Origin: Ficedula albicollis
Taxonomy: Eukaryota > Chordata > Aves > Passeriformes > Muscicapidae
Length of the DNA stretch: 64,000 nucleotides
NCBI RefSeq assembly: GCF_000247815.1
Contig: NC_021675.1
Coordinates: 64,710,460 to 64,774,459 of the forward strand
Direction of reading: 5' to 3'
The notes under the pieces were generated by a model. That model was given only the letters and a program-made list of their open reading frames with translations. It did no database searches and was not told the origin of the DNA. Positions within the stretch are counted from its first letter, which is position 1; each line of letters opens with the position of its first letter. Position numbers and translations under genes: made by a program. Positions 11,065-25,171 of this stretch are shown piece after piece.

Positions 11065-13260
11065 GAAGTACTGCAATCCAGTGATCAGTCTTTAAAGAGA
11101 ACCAGCTTCACTTTCTTGGTTTCTCTTAACTGTAAACACCCTGCTAGGGGAATTGAGACAGTCATATTTTCAGAAAATGGTTTTCTTTAAGGATTTTCTT
11201 CTCACTCAAGAGGAGGCCTGTTTAAAAAAAAAAAAAAAAAAGGGGTGTGGCACATTTTTAACTCCTTTCCAGGCTGCCCTACAGCTTTTTGTTATGATCC
11301 AGCTGGATGTTTTGGTACTGTTAAATATAGAGAAACCTGAAATCAAGGTAACTGTCGACTCTTAACATAGCCCTTTCTGCATTTGGTGCTGTTTTGGTTG
11401 TTTTGGGGAATAGTATCATTAGCAAGCTGGCAAGAAGCTGCTCAGCTAACTGCTAATGCTTTGCAGTGGGTGTAAATAACTTCTGAAGGCCGTGTTGCTG
11501 CTAATTTTTAGGTTGAGGAGAGGAAGTAGGCAGGGTTGTTACTAAATACATTATCTGGGTTATGGCTCTCAGTTTACTGACAGCACTGTTTTTTTAAGCA
11601 AGCAGTTGAATATTATGCTGTAAGGTAATTTGAAATGTTTCAATTAGGATATTTATTGAGTTATAAAAACAAAACTATTATAATTTGCTTTCTTCTGTTT
11701 GAGCTTGAGTGTGTTCTGGTAAAATGCAGCTGCCATTGGGTGCAGGTTGGGTGTTAACAGTAAGATCAAGGGTTCTGATCACCTGATGTTCACATCATTG
11801 CTCTGAACCTGATATGACAACATTGTTTTAAGTTCCTGTGAGAATTAAATTGTAGGAAAGCACTGGGGAGAATTGTCACTGCTGTATCAGGCCCAGAGCT
11901 TGGGACATCCAGTGCCAGTGATGGCAGCTGCTCTTCAGTGTGTGTGTGCAGAGAGAGCCAAGGGTGTGAAATCAAACTGTATTTTGCCTGGAGCTTTCAT
12001 TAGAAGTGTCATTTGCAAAACTGGCTCTGTGTACCAAGACCTACACGTCATTGTGGGGAGGGCATTTGAGCTGCAAGAAATTGTTTCTGCTTTTGCTGAG
12101 CTTCAGAATTGGAACACCCAGCTGGTACAGGAAATAGTTGAAGAAATAAGTGCAGCACCACTGGTCTATACCTTTGCTTTTGTGCTTTAGCCTGAGAGTT
12201 GGTGCTTGAAGACAGGATCCGAGTTCCATTTTTTTAAAGGAATATCTGTTTCTCCTTAAGACTCCCCTTATCCAGCCAGCCTTGACAACCAGCTTGCTGT
12301 TCATTTGTTAATTCACTCCAGTTTTCTCGGGCTGTGAAAGATCACATTTTTAACTTGCCCAGTTCTGCATTAAGGTGAAGGTATTAAAAATGGAGGAAAA
12401 ACGTGTACTGTCCTAATGAGACCTCATGTAACAGGGCTGTGGCTTTTCTTTTACTGTCACCTCCCCTTGAGCCATTAATAGGAATAATAGAAACTTCTGT
12501 TGGTGTTATATTAACTTTAGGTCCCTAATTTGCATCTCAAATAACACTGTGAACAGCATTAATGCCTTCGAGGGGTTTAGGAGGTTTTTTAATTTGTAGG
12601 GTAAATGTATTTGTTAACCTAATTGGGCAGTTCAGATTATTATTGCAGCATGTTTAATTTTTGCTCTGCACAGCTTGTGTTGGTGTCAGTAGCTCTAAAT
12701 CATTCCTTCAGTGCTGTGCACATGTTACATTTCACCTTCTTAATTGTGGCTTTAGGTTTTTTTCTTGGTAAAGTGTTCATCCATCTCATACAGTTATTAC
12801 TAGATGCCGTATGATATTTTTGTTCTTTATTCTACCCTCAAAAGTTTATTTAGAATGAAAATTCTTCTCTCTAAAGGTTCTTTTTCCTTTAACTCTTCCT
12901 GCTTTCCCAAGGAAAAAATATACTTTTCTGTCTTTCTTCAAGGTTTCTGTTGATCTGACCCTCCTTGTTTTTAGAGGGATGAAAGTTTATTGTGTTTAAG
13001 AAAGGGAGCAAGTGACAAAAGCTGTGTGTTGTTGGGGTCTGTCAAACCCTGTGGCCTTATCGACTTCCACTGTCCAAAAGTAGTATGCAGAATATGGAAG
13101 AGGTTGAAGTTTGGAGGTGTGGTGTAGGCTGTGAAACAGAACTGTGAGAGTACAGTTGAGGCAGCATGATGGGTCTGGATCTGGGGTTCTGCCTTCTGCA
13201 GCTCAGCATCTCTTAGTCAGTATGTAAATGGCTGTTGAGGTTGCAGGTGGTTTTTGTGTC

Positions 13261-13380
13261 ATGTTTTCATAACACAGAAAACTACTGATCTATGGACTGT
13301 TTGATTTATTGATTTTTATGTTATGTTTTCATAACACAGAAAACTTCTGATCTATGGACTGTTTGATTTATTGATTTTTT
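13261..13380 (+). repeat. Tandem duplication, 62 bp period
   Basis: ATGTTTTCATAACACAGAAA...TTTATTGATTTTT occurs at 13261 and again at 13323 with one internal difference (ACTACTG versus ACTTCTG). Confidence 0.95.
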
Positions 13381-16015
13381 TTAAGTGCTGGTCTCTGTTT
13401 AGATACATGAGACCTATTTGTATGTTTGTACAGTGTTTTTGATGAACTGACAGTTAAAATTAAAATCCTAGTTTAAAAAAAAAGGAATCTCTTTGCCCAG
13501 TTATCTCATTGTGATAGTAGTGCCAAATAATTCATTGCTATCTGTTGGAATGGAGGGTAGTGGGTTGTGAGCATGCCTCAAGACTAGTGCTGAGCTTCAG
13601 AGCATAATTTGATGTAGTATTTAGTAAATGAGAGGAGAGAGGAGTAATGAAAACAGCATTCAAGAACTACTTACTTGAATTGACTAAAAGTACAGCTTGT
13701 ATTTCTTGTAGTGGGAAGGGGGAAAGGAACAAGTACCCAGCACTTCATCTTTTCATTTCTTAAAAAATGATGAAATGAAATAGCAAAGTTGAACCTTGAT
13801 GGATTTGAGAAGTGTGAGTAACTTGGAGGCTAAACTGAAGTGCTGCTGTTGTAAGAGGCTACCAGAGGTTAAGAGACAGCAGGGTTATTGCAGGTTTGGA
13901 GATTGTGCTGGTGAGCCAGCATGTTCCAGTGCCAGCCTGGTGCTTGGCCTGTTCCCTTCTCAGGATGCACAGCAGTCCCCTTGAGCTTGGCTGCATATGT
14001 GCCTGCTGACTTCATCCTTTTCTTCCATTAGCACCCCATCCTGGCCAGACCTTTCTGGTTCATTATTTGGATAAGAAATTGCTGAACTGTGGGAGGGTAG
14101 GGTGGACTGCTGCTGCTCTTCTGTTTTCATGCTTCACAAATCAGAAGAATGACATTTAATAAAGCAGGAAAGTACCTGGATAGCTTGTAGTACCAAACTA
14201 TTATAGAGGATGAAAAAGGATGGTACTTTGTCTTGTTTTTTGCTTTTTAGGTGGCCTATTTATTGTTGAGCTCCTAAGAGTTAATTCCTCTGTGCTTTAG
14301 TGACTTTGGATTTTGCAGTTTAAATGTGAATTCTGGCTGTAACTAATGCTCTTTGCTTCAACTCCCCATTTGTAAAATGCTGCATATCTTAATTTTTGTT
14401 TTGGAGTATTTGGCTGCTGTGTGCAGCATTTGCTATCCTGAGGAAGTCCTAACCCAGCCTGAGGCAGTGGGTGTGAAAGGTGCACACAGGTCTGTGTGAC
14501 AGTGCCTTGACAGCACATCAGTGAAAGCCATTACATCACCCTGCTGGGTTGTTAGAAGGCAAAGCACGCCTGTCTTTCTGAAGTAATAGGCTTCTGGCTT
14601 CTCTTGGTCACAAGAAAGATGCAGCAGGATACTGCAATATTGCTGAAACTTGCATGCTGCCACAGCAGGGGATGTATTTGTGTGAAGAAAGTATGGGGCG
14701 GGTGTGACTTTTTTTGGATAATAATAAACTAACCTGATTATGCAAATCCTGAAGTTTTAATTTGAAAAATCAGAAAAGTAATTTTGAGTTCATTGATACT
14801 CAAAAAACATTGTAGGAGGATAAGCAAAAAGGTTACAGGGGCTTGAAACTGTGCATGTCATTGAAAAAAGAAGTAGGGCGGTGGAAGGTGTAGGCTGGTT
14901 GTGAGTCTCCTGCCCCATACTGGTATTGCACATCTGATGTGATTCATGACAGAAGCCTGAGCAGCTCTTTTTTCTACTTAGTACAGCAAAGGCACTGGAC
15001 TAAAACTTGTTCTGAATATGGAACAGACATCTTCCTTACTGCAGGTCAAGCTTATTGCCCAATTCCCTGGACATAAGGGACAGCTATTCCTGCCCCTGTA
15101 GTAAGTAATCTTTAAAAAATACTTCAGCTGTTCTTTGCAATGTTCCTGTTTCCTTGTGTCTTGCCCTCCACCCTTGTTATACTTTTACCTTAAATAAAAC
15201 AAGTGTATTCAGGTCTTCCTGAGAGGTCATGTTTTTTTCAGCTCTGATCATTCCTGTCATTTTCTCAAGTTAGTTCACATTGGGCTTCAAGTGTGGTGCT
15301 CAAAACCCAAGTCTGTACTGCAGTTGAGAATTTCTGTGCTGAGTGGGGTGAAAAAATGGCTTCATGTGCCCTGGAGCTGATATTCCTGTTTATGCACCCC
15401 TATAGGTTGGACTTTTTTGCACTCATACAAGACAAGGCTTAACACTCATTTGAAGGTCAGCCTGTTGATCCCACCTAGCTCACAGCTTTCTTCTGAAGAG
15501 CTTGCCTTCCTGTTTGTTCATTTAATCCTGCCTGAGCGTGCCTTTCAGAACTCACTTGTGTCCTATTACTTACAGAACAGTTTTCCAACTTGTCAAAGTT
15601 ATGCAGGATTTTAAGGCTGTCTTGCAGTCAGTCCTTCCTGCTGTTCTCCTACATATAACAAGCCTCCTCTGCCAGCAGCAGATCACGGGAAGCACAGAAA
15701 TGGAACTGAGCTGGGTTCCTGCTCTCTGTGTTCTCCCACGCACTGCTGGCAGCTGCTCTCTGGCTGTGATTGTCCCCCAAAGGACTGCCTTTGCTTACCT
15801 CCCAGCAGCACAAGTCTAAAATTTAGGTGTGTGAGCTCACAGGTTCCTCCCTGTCCCTAAACCCTCTTACACTGATGTCCCAGTGAACCAGGTGGATGCT
15901 GCACACCTCTAGTGCTCACAAAAGGTTCCCAGGGGTTCTAACTAAATATGGGGGGATTGGAGACTGGTTGCACAAATTTTGCTCTTTTTCTTAATACAGG
16001 CATGGAATGAAGACG

Positions 16016-16202
16016 GGCCTAATCTCAAACTGATGTCCAAATCCGTTTTTTTGGTTTTTTTTGTTTTGCTTTTCTTTGTTATTGTTTTAAGAAAGCTCCA
16101 ACTATATAGGCCTAATCTCAAACTGATGTCCAAATCCATTTTTTTGTTTTTTTTTTGTTTTGCTTTTTTTTTGTTATTGTTTTAAGAAAGCTCCAACTAT
16201 AT
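16016..16202 (+). repeat. Tandem duplication, 93 bp period
   Basis: GGCCTAATCTCAAACTGATG...AAGCTCCAACTATAT at 16016-16108 is repeated at 16109-16202. Differences are concentrated in the internal T-rich part. Confidence 0.95.
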
Positions 16203-16391
16203 CGTTTCTGTGTGTATTTAAATATTTAACAGCCTAAATCTAGTACCTTGCAAATAATTCCAGGTGTTACAGAGTGACTGAAGTCATCTGTAGTTGAGAG
16301 TTCTTTGAAGCTGTCCATTCTTCAGATGAAATTGCTCTTTTGTTGCAAGCTGTGTGTCAAAGGATAAGCTCCACTGCTTGGAACTGCTTTT

Positions 16392-16901
16392 CTTTAGAGT
16401 ATTTCTCTTGGATTTGTATTTGTATGTATTTTTTGACGTCTTCGTAGGTGCAATTTTCTCTGTTTGAAATCTTAGTTCTCATATTATCTCCCCTGTCAAA
16501 CTCAATGCACATAATAAATCTTGTGCTGCATAGAAATGGATTTCTCTGAGCTGTCTCTGTTGGGGCTGTTTGACACAGTTCTCTTAAGTGCTATTTGTTG
16601 TTTTTTCTCCAGTACCTCTTCCTCTAAACTTTGTCTCTGTTGGGGCTGTTTGACACAGTTCTTTAGAGTATTTCTCTTGGATTTGTATTTGTATGTATTT
16701 TTTGACGTCTTCGTAGGTGCAATTTTCTCTGTTTGAAATCTTAGTTCTCATATTATCTCCCCTGTCAAACTCAATGCACGTAATAAATCTTGTGCTGCAT
16801 AGAAATGGATTTCTCTGAGCTGTCTCTGTTGGGGCTGTTTGACACAGTTCTCTTAAGTGCTATTTGTTGTTTTTTCTCCAGTACCTCTTCCTCTAAACTT
16901 T
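16392..16901 (+). repeat. Tandem duplication, 269 bp period
   Basis: CTTTAGAGTATTTCTCTTGG starts copy 1 at 16392 and copy 2 at 16661, and the match runs to 16901. The copies are nearly identical; one difference seen is GCACATAAT versus GCACGTAAT. An inner word (TCTCTGTTGGGGCTGTTTGA) is also repeated at the copy 1/copy 2 junction, so the junction itself contains microhomology. Confidence 0.95.
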
Positions 16902-19900
16902 CTTTACATCTCTGCCATTCAGTAATTCCCTTAGACTTGCTCTTATCATTGCCTTATTTACAGTCCCTGCACGTGTAGCAGTTTATTCTCATCACAGAGA
17001 TGTATTTGAGCATAGTTAAAAGTTTTATTGTGCCTGGCTACAAGCTGGAATAATTAATCTTCCAACCATTCTTTCCACTGGATGCTCTGAGGAGGTGGAC
17101 AGATATGCTTTGAAACCATGCTGCAGTATTAAATTGAGCAGAGGTTTAGAAAGTCTGATGGTCCTTTGCTAAAGATATTGAATGTTTGTTAGGTGGGATT
17201 ACCTCAGTGGCCACTCTGAACCCACAAGTTGTTACCAGGACAGTAAGGCAGCATCACCTGGTGTTGGGAAGTTAATGTGTGTGGTGAAATTTGTGCTGAA
17301 TGTACTTTAGGTTAATAGTTGTTTATGTATTACAGATCTTAAACAGGATTATGGGGGAGCTATGTTTAGTAAAGCTCTTCCAAGGTGTGTTCATGGTTGT
17401 GGCAGGTTTTTCTGTATAAAGTGTGATACTCCAGTTTTACTAACATAGTTGACTGCAAAATGCCATGTATCTTTGAGATTAAACTTTATAATCTTGTTAA
17501 ATATACAGTCTTAAACTTTGGAACTAGTTTGAGGGGACCTTCTCTTTGTCCTTTTCTCACTGGAGCACAAGCTGATCAATTAATACCAAACCTGTTTCTG
17601 AGTTCTAAACTGGCTGTTGAACCCAGTCGAACTGCAGTGAGGTAAATGCCTGTTGCACCTGCGGAAAAGGCTGCAGCTGTCAGAAGCTTGTTTATCACTT
17701 CAGTGCTTCTTGGGTCCAGGTGCTCAGCCAGTGACTTCCCCTCACACAGTCATTTGTTTCAGATCTTCAGCAGGAAAGATGTTACTGCTCTATGCAGACT
17801 GTGGTGTGCTTAACCTTTGCATGTGTGAAGATGTCAGGAGCACAGATGTAATTTCAGAGGTTTATTTTGAAGGAGGTTTAGATGGAGTACACTTCTTGTC
17901 AGCATTGAAAGATCATTTGAAAGACTGCATCTCTTATGTTGACTTCATCAGATAAGTCTTTGGTGTCTTGTGCTTCAGCTTGGTTTCCAAAATTGATGTT
18001 GTTGGAATGCTGTCATCTATAAAGGTAACTATCCAAGTGGGAGGTCCCATTTCCCTTCCAAGCTCTCTTGGTCCTGTCCTCCTTTGCACAGTTATTGTCT
18101 GCAAGTGTTATGTGCTGGACTTGCCAAGTGACTTACCTGCTGCCATTCAAAGCTGCTGAATTTCTGTCCCAGTCAGGGGAGGTTACAAGTGAAGGCTTTC
18201 CTCAACACTTTTTCCAACTGGCATTTCTGTGCTCAAATAAAGCAGTTGCTTTGGTTTGTACTGACTGAAGTATGGTCTGTAGTATTTGTGTACTAATTGG
18301 CACCTTGTGCCTGTTTGCTTCCTATACTGGGACATGGTTTTATATTAAGGCTTCATAGCCCATCCTCTGTGAGTAAACTTTCTAATTTGGAGTTCTGGTG
18401 AATTCTAGGAATCCCCCTTGACAAGTAAATCTTCCAGCAGAATTTGCTTGTAGAAGTAGTGAGTCATTTATTGAACCTCAGGTAATGTTGAGGTAGTACA
18501 CAGAAAATACTGAGCTTCTCCAACAAGCTAAGGTGATCTTCCAATATTTAAAGGAAATACATTCATTTTAATGTAGCTAAAATAGTTCACTTTTTTTCCC
18601 TTCTCTGACATGGTGTAACTTTGTCTCATGAAGTTTCTTTAGTTGATGTAATTGTTACAAATGCTTTTTTCTGAATACCTTCTGCAATGCTTACCCCTTG
18701 GTTTGTGTCTTGACCTCTAACACAGCATTTCCTGAATCCAGCTGTTCAGTGTGCTGCTCAAGGCTGACTCCATAGAGACAAAGTAGTTATCTGGCTTTTC
18801 GAAGAGCTGCATAGCTCAACTGAACTAAGTTTTATTGAAGTACCTTTAATAGGTCTGGCAAGAGGGATGTCCCTGGTGACACTTGAAGCAATGTCTGAAT
18901 TGAAGGCTGAAAGCACACACAGTATTGATGTGTGCTGCCTTTGTCTTTGTATTTCATTCCATTATTTTAAGGGGCTTTAATTTGTGGTCTGCTCATACTT
19001 GGGTCATTTGTGGACTGAGAGCTCACATGTAGAGCAGATTGTATGTAGTGCAGGTCCCTTCAGGGACTTCACCATTCAAAAGCTTGTGGTATGTGCAAAA
19101 CAGAAGTTGGAAACCATCTATCTTAATAGGAGCCATAGCTTAGCAAAGTAAGAGCAACAAGAAGAAATTGTTTGATCTACCACTCAGTTTTGCTATTTGT
19201 AGTGTGATAGCAAGGTGTCTTTATTTTAAATAAAAGTTTTTGCTATTTGAAAGCTGTGTAGTACTTGGGTTTTATTGCCTGGATTCTGATGGATCTGGTA
19301 GAGCTTGGGATCTTTGTGTGCCACCTCTTGAGGTGGTATCTCCTTCCACATGAATTAGGGTTTCTTCAGTGACAAATTGCAGATGGTGAGCCATGATAGA
19401 GAGCAAGTTTGGGCCATGAGATGGAACTTGGTTGTCAGTTACACACCATATTTCATATCTGTCCAATGCATTTCCATGCTCTTTCCACAGATAATGCAGC
19501 AGCAAGCTTTAACTCTTTAATGCAAGCTTGCATAGAATTTTACTGTTGTGTAAACTCTTCCTTTAATTTGCTTTCTTTATACTTCAGGGTTTTATATGAA
19601 AATATGTAAACAGTGTACTTGTGAACTGCTAAAATAAGGGTACAGACATTCATATGCTCAGTTTATTTTCATAGTGATCTTCTGGAGACTTCCAGTTTTG
19701 AGACAAAGACACTTTCCTTAAACTGCTAAATTGGACATAATACTTGGTCATGAGAAGAAAATGTTACTCATAGTATGAAAAATAAGTACAGTGAGGCTTG
19801 GAGAAATGTGCTTCATCTTGCTGTAAGCATTGAGATGTATTGATATTTACAGAATACTGCTCAGAGTTCTAAATTTAGTGCTATCTACAGTTCACCAGCT

Positions 19901-21656
19901 GTACTATTTACTGAAAAATATTTGGGCTACCATAGGTTCCTCATTTTTAATTTCCATAGTTGTGTGCAAGCTAATGAAGGGAGATGTCCCTGTGTGCAGA
20001 TTATATAGCTCATTAGATCCCTGAAATGCCATGAAGTAGCATCTTGGCATAAGTGGTTTTCACCTGGCCTGAGGCCTCCAGCAAGAACATTTCACACTTG
20101 GGATCATAAAAACAAACCTACTAGTTGGGCTTTTTATTTTAAACAAGCCAACCAGATGTCTGAAACTCCTCAGAATGAACCTGAAGGCAAACAGGAGGAG
20201 GTTTATTAGCTGTGTGTGTTTTGGGAGCAGGATGTATGGAAGAGATTTGTATAATCCCTCAGCTCCAAGCCCATAGGCTTTGGTAATAGAAGAGTACTTC
20301 AGTGCTGGTATTGTTCCATTCTGTCACAGTGGAGCAGGATGTGTGTGGGGTAATCATTGTCACTGCCATAGAAGTTAAAGGTCAGTGCTATTTTTTTTTT
20401 CCAGCCCTGGGTATTTTTAAAGTATGCATATGTGCCTGTTTTATTTCTCAGTTTTAAGGGCAAACACTAAGAGAAAGTAGGTGATACTACTCATTATTTT
20501 AATTTTTTTCCTCTGGCTTTTCTAACCAGTGGAGTGAAGCAAATATCTTGGTAGTAGGGCCAGTTGATCTAATTTTTTTTTCATTCTTCAAGCCTTAGAA
20601 TAAAAAAAACAACTCATGGGTCTTGTACAGTCTGGATCAGTTGCTTTAATAAAAATCTGGTGCATTTCTTCAAACACTAATATTATCAGCATAGATTACT
20701 ATTTAAGGCAGAATTTTGTATCTTCCTGGAGGCTTAGTCAATGAAGTAAATACTTCCATGGGTTTAAAATAGCATTTTGATAAAAACAGTATATGGAGAT
20801 GGAACTAATTTGTGTAGGACCTGAACTTTGAGCTTTTAGTAATATGCACTGAAAGTTGCATTAAAGTGGTGATTGCCCACTAGATTCTATTCTGAATTGC
20901 TCAAACAGGCAGTAGCTCTTGGTGTGAGTAGTGTAGTGTTAAAATAATGACTTAGCTCATTTAGTTCATAATTACAGCAAAAGTCAATGGTTTGGTGTTC
21001 ATGTGTTCAAGCCTCAGTAGATCAGACTTCTGTTCTTCAACATCATATTGTAGCCTTTCTGCAGTAGGGCTGAAGAGGAGTCCAAATATCACATTGCAGG
21101 GAGATGACTGGTCATGGGCCAGTGCTGATGGCTCATTCAAATGGAACTCCAAACAGAGTAGATGTAAATATTCTTCAGAAAGAATAATGAAATCCTTTCC
21201 TGTCATTGTGGTGCATTATTTTAGGGAAGAGCGTAAGTAACATAAGCATCTTGGAACAGCATTGTTGTACAGCCTCAGACACAAGGCACAGCTCATCTGG
21301 TGTCCTGTCTGGCAAAGATACTTTCAAGATGCAGGATGACTTGTCTGTGATAAGAGTATTGGGCCTTCATCAGGCCTGAAAGACAGGTTTAAACCTGAGA
21401 GACTGACTTCTTACTGATGTAAGTTGGCAATAAAAAAATCTTTAACCTCTGGCTGAGTTGAGTGCTTAGCCCTAGTTTTCTGTAGTGATATATTCCCTGC
21501 TTTAATTAGGTATGACCTGGAAAAAGTCTCTTGAGCTTACTTCACCACTTCTGTTGCTTTGACAAGTGTACTTTATGAACTGTGACAAAGGTTTAACATT
21601 TCCTATCTCTACCCTTCTTTTTCCTTTCTGGAAGCAGACTCATCTTGTTTTTAAAC

Positions 21657-21834
21657 CTGACCACTGACAGTAACTTGAGAAATGAAAGGGGGAATATTTA
21701 TTACAGACAACGGTTCATCATGTAAAATACTTCAGTTCTAATTCACTGACCACTGACAGTAACTTGAGAAGTAAAAGGGGGAATATTTATTACAGACAAC
21801 AGTTCATCATGTAAAATACTTCAGTTCTAATTCA
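21657..21834 (+). repeat. Tandem duplication, 89 bp period
   Basis: CTGACCACTGACAGTAACTT starts copies at 21657 and 21746. Only a few substitutions separate them (AATGAAAGG versus AGTAAAAGG, ACGGTTC versus ACAGTTC). Confidence 0.95.
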
Positions 21835-23869
21835 AAATGTATTAAATTATTTTAAGTTTTTGTTTTGTATTTGTTCCTCAGCTAAGCTGGGTGAATTGTA
21901 CAGCTAAGGATGGGAAACCATACCATCAAAGGTAATACCAAAGTATTACCTTTAACCTCTTTCCAACATATCCTGTCTTTAAGTAAAGTGGAATCCAAAG
22001 GCTGTGTATGTTGGTTGAGGCTTTCCTTCCTCCTCATAGGAGCACTTGGATCTGGAGTGTGGGAGATGGAGTAGAAGTGAGTGTGCAGGATGCAGCTTTA
22101 TTTTAGTAGCAGTTTATATTTTGTCTCATTGGCCTCACTGACTAGTTGGTATTAGTGGTGATGCTTTAGGGTCAAAACAGTGAAAGTCTGGGCTCAGTAG
22201 TGATTTTCTACACTTGAGGTAAGTAAACCTCATATTTATTCTCATTTCTCTCTGGAGCCATTAATAACCCAATCCTAATTTTTAAGCTTAGAATGGTGAT
22301 CTGTAGTTCTGCCTTGCACATTAGGTGATGTATGTCCATCAGCAGACAGTTTTGAGCTCTTGATATTCCTTGTGCTTCCAGAGCCTGTGGAATATCTGAA
22401 ATTTGTCTCCCGTTCCCATAAGCTGATGTATAGGATGCCTTCTAGCCTATTATTCTTGCTCTTTTTTGTTGTGCCAACCTGAATCCCAGCTTGAATGCCT
22501 CTTAATATTGAAGCTTCCTTCTTATAAAAGCTGGCTTATGAAAACACTGCATGGAGAAAGTGAAGATGTTCTGTAACTCATGAAATGTCTTCAGTCATTT
22601 AGAGCAACTGACTTGTAAATGTTGAAACTGGATTCTTTGGTTTGTTTGTTCAGAGTTCTAGAATGTGTAGAGTGTGGTGTTAAGCTTTATTTTGTCACAT
22701 CTGAGCTCTTCAGGGAGAACAACTACAATTTAAGCAATTTTTTAGATGGTTGTGAAACAGTTTCTACAGAATTCAATCTAGGATTATAAACTCTCTTCTC
22801 TTTGTCCCTTTTGGTCAGAAACTTATTCTAATGCTCTGTTAAAAACCTCTTTGTAAAGGACCTCAGAAAATAAAGAGGTGCTAGTTAATGGCATTGAGAG
22901 GACTCCTGAAGTATAACATATTGGAAATGGAGGTGTCCCCTTTTAGAACAAATCCCCCAAAATGTTTATTGATTAATTCATAGGTGTAGGAATTCTACAC
23001 CTATAGAAATAATTTTCTAATTAAAACTGATTTTTTTAACTTGGTGTGGAATTTTGGAAGGTTTGCAGAATAGCCACACTGCAGATTAGTGCTGGAAAGG
23101 ATAGAGTCCAAATAATTCTCTTTTAAGTGCCTGCTATCAACAACTTTTCTGGGCTAAAAGCTATTAATAATAGACTTATGTTGTAAGGAATGCTTAGCCT
23201 CTCTGTGAACTTCTTAGCATTGTAGTAAATAATATGTATTTTTAGAAGTAGAATGTTCTCTTCCCTTTTGGAAGTTGAAATTTTGCATTGCAGGAAGATA
23301 GACATTTTTGTAGCTTTTTGTCAGATGGCAGGAAGTATTAGCTTAGCAGTTTCTGAAAAGCTGGTTCTCTAACTTAGTGTTGCTGCAAGCATAAGTGGGA
23401 TGGGACAGACAGAGTTAAAACTTGATCAGTTTTGTGCGATGCTTCAGTTTTGGAGTGCTTCTTGGATGCTGCAGAAAGTGCCAGGAGGTAAAAAATCACA
23501 TCACCTTTCCTCTAGAGTCTAGTAGTGACATCATCTAGATCTGGAGCTAGTACTGCTGGAGTGATTAGCTCCTTTGGCTTGCTGAAGCAAAGATAATAAT
23601 TTCAAGGACCTACTTATCCCAGTTGGAATTTTGACTCCAGCTAATCCTTTTCTTCTGCTGGGAGCAAGCTAAGTGCATGTATGGGATTGTTGGTAATAAG
23701 GTTCCATGTAGCACTCGGAGCAAAGAGTAGGAAATGATGTGAAGTAACAGAGGAAAGAACCCTCTGTGTTCTCACAGGTCATTCTAATGCCACAGGCAGA
23801 AAAATGGTGGAATGGTCATCACCAAGAAACACCTACAGTTGTTATGGGGAATTCATCTAAAAATCTTGT

Positions 23870-23960
<91 letters not shown>
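23870..23960 (+). repeat. Pure G homopolymer, 91 bases, in intron
   Basis: Uninterrupted G between AAAAATCTTGT and TCTTCTTTATCC, in ordinary AT-rich intron rather than in the CpG island. The flanks share only TCTT, so the clean flanking repeat seen at the other runs is absent. The 150-residue poly-Gly frame across it is not a gene. Confidence 0.95.
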
Positions 23961-23961
<1 letters not shown>

Positions 23962-24294
23962 CTTCTTTATCCAAGATAGAACTTCCAGAAACAGAGGAGA
24001 AATTGTTAGAAGTGTTTCAAACAAATGTAAATTTTCCCATGGAGATGAGCTGTTGCTGGAACATTTTGTCCTGCGGGATGCAGAGGAGGAGAAGTGGGTT
24101 GGGAAATGAGTCTGGCTGCCTTACTTTCTTGGAGCCAAGGAGAGATTTTTTTGTGTTGGCTTTGTGTTCTTCATCAGGACTCTTCATCACTTTGAAAGTA
24201 GCTTGTCAAACTGAATGAGCCTCTGACATCCTTTAATTGACTGGGAGGTTGGATAATCTGTATTTTTAGTAGTCTTCCCCAAAAAAGACACTAG

Positions 24295-24302
24295 TGACGT
24301 CA
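24295..24302. promoter_or_regulatory. Palindromic CRE in intron 1
   Basis: TGACGTCA in CTAGTGACGTCACTGAG, about 335 bases after the G run. It retains a CpG in an otherwise CpG-poor stretch. Regulatory use is unproven. Confidence 0.35.
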
Positions 24303-25069
24303 CTGAGAAGATACAGAATTCGTGACATGAGCACTTCTGTTCTATCTCCACTGTTAATTTTGGCAGAGATTTTACAAGTCATTACTACTTGTAGCTAATC
24401 ATTTAAAGAAATAAGCCCTCTCTCCTTTAGTAGTACTATAGAGATATAATAATGAATCTTTACTTTTCTCAGCCATCAGAATGAATAGAAAAGAACTTTA
24501 AATCAGAGGCACTGGTGATACTGATTCCATCACAGCTCCTTTTCCAGCTTTGAGGAATGTTAGCTTTGGCTTGCATTTGGAGTTTGATTTTTATATTCCA
24601 TTTATTCCTTTTGATTAGTCTACTTTTCAACAACAACAAAAAAATAGCTGCTCTTCCTCCCCACCTATCACCTCTGCCCCTCAGCTCAAGGAGATCGTAG
24701 GAAGATTAATTCTCTCCCAGGACAGAGACTGAGTAACATCTTTTGTTGTGTGTGTTTATCTTGGAGGTCTCAGCTTGCTCACTATCCTACCTAATCAGGC
24801 TCCACAAAGGATGCTGTGCTAAGGGAAGGATGGCCACAATCTTGTAGGACTCCATCCAACTTGGAGCTCCAAGGCCTATTGTTATAAGCTCAAGGCTTGG
24901 AGGATATTCCTGTTTGAACTGGCAGTGCCTGGCTCTGCTGCTGCCTGTGGAGACTCAGTGACAGCAGAGGTGTGCTACCTGAGAGCTGTGCTTCCAGGCT
25001 TTGTGCAGACTGGAGCAAGACTGGATTGTGCCAGGAGCTCTGAAAACAGACAAATTCAGCAGCATCCTC

Positions 25070-25171
25070 ATTGCCCTAGCAAGGTTCATATTACTGAAAA
25101 TCCAATTAGTATGAATTGCCCTAGCAAGGATGGTCAAACGGTTCATATTACTGAAAATCCAATTAGTATGA
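25070..25171 (+). repeat. Tandem duplication, 45/57 bp
   Basis: ATTGCCCTAGCAAGG followed by TTCATATTACTGAAAATCC occurs at 25070-25114 and at 25115-25171. The second copy carries a 12-base insertion (ATGGTCAAACGG) between the two words. Confidence 0.95.

Noticed and set aside
23766..24218. 150-residue frame with poly-Gly
   Set aside because: Open across the 91-base G run; its two ends show no homology and no splice context.
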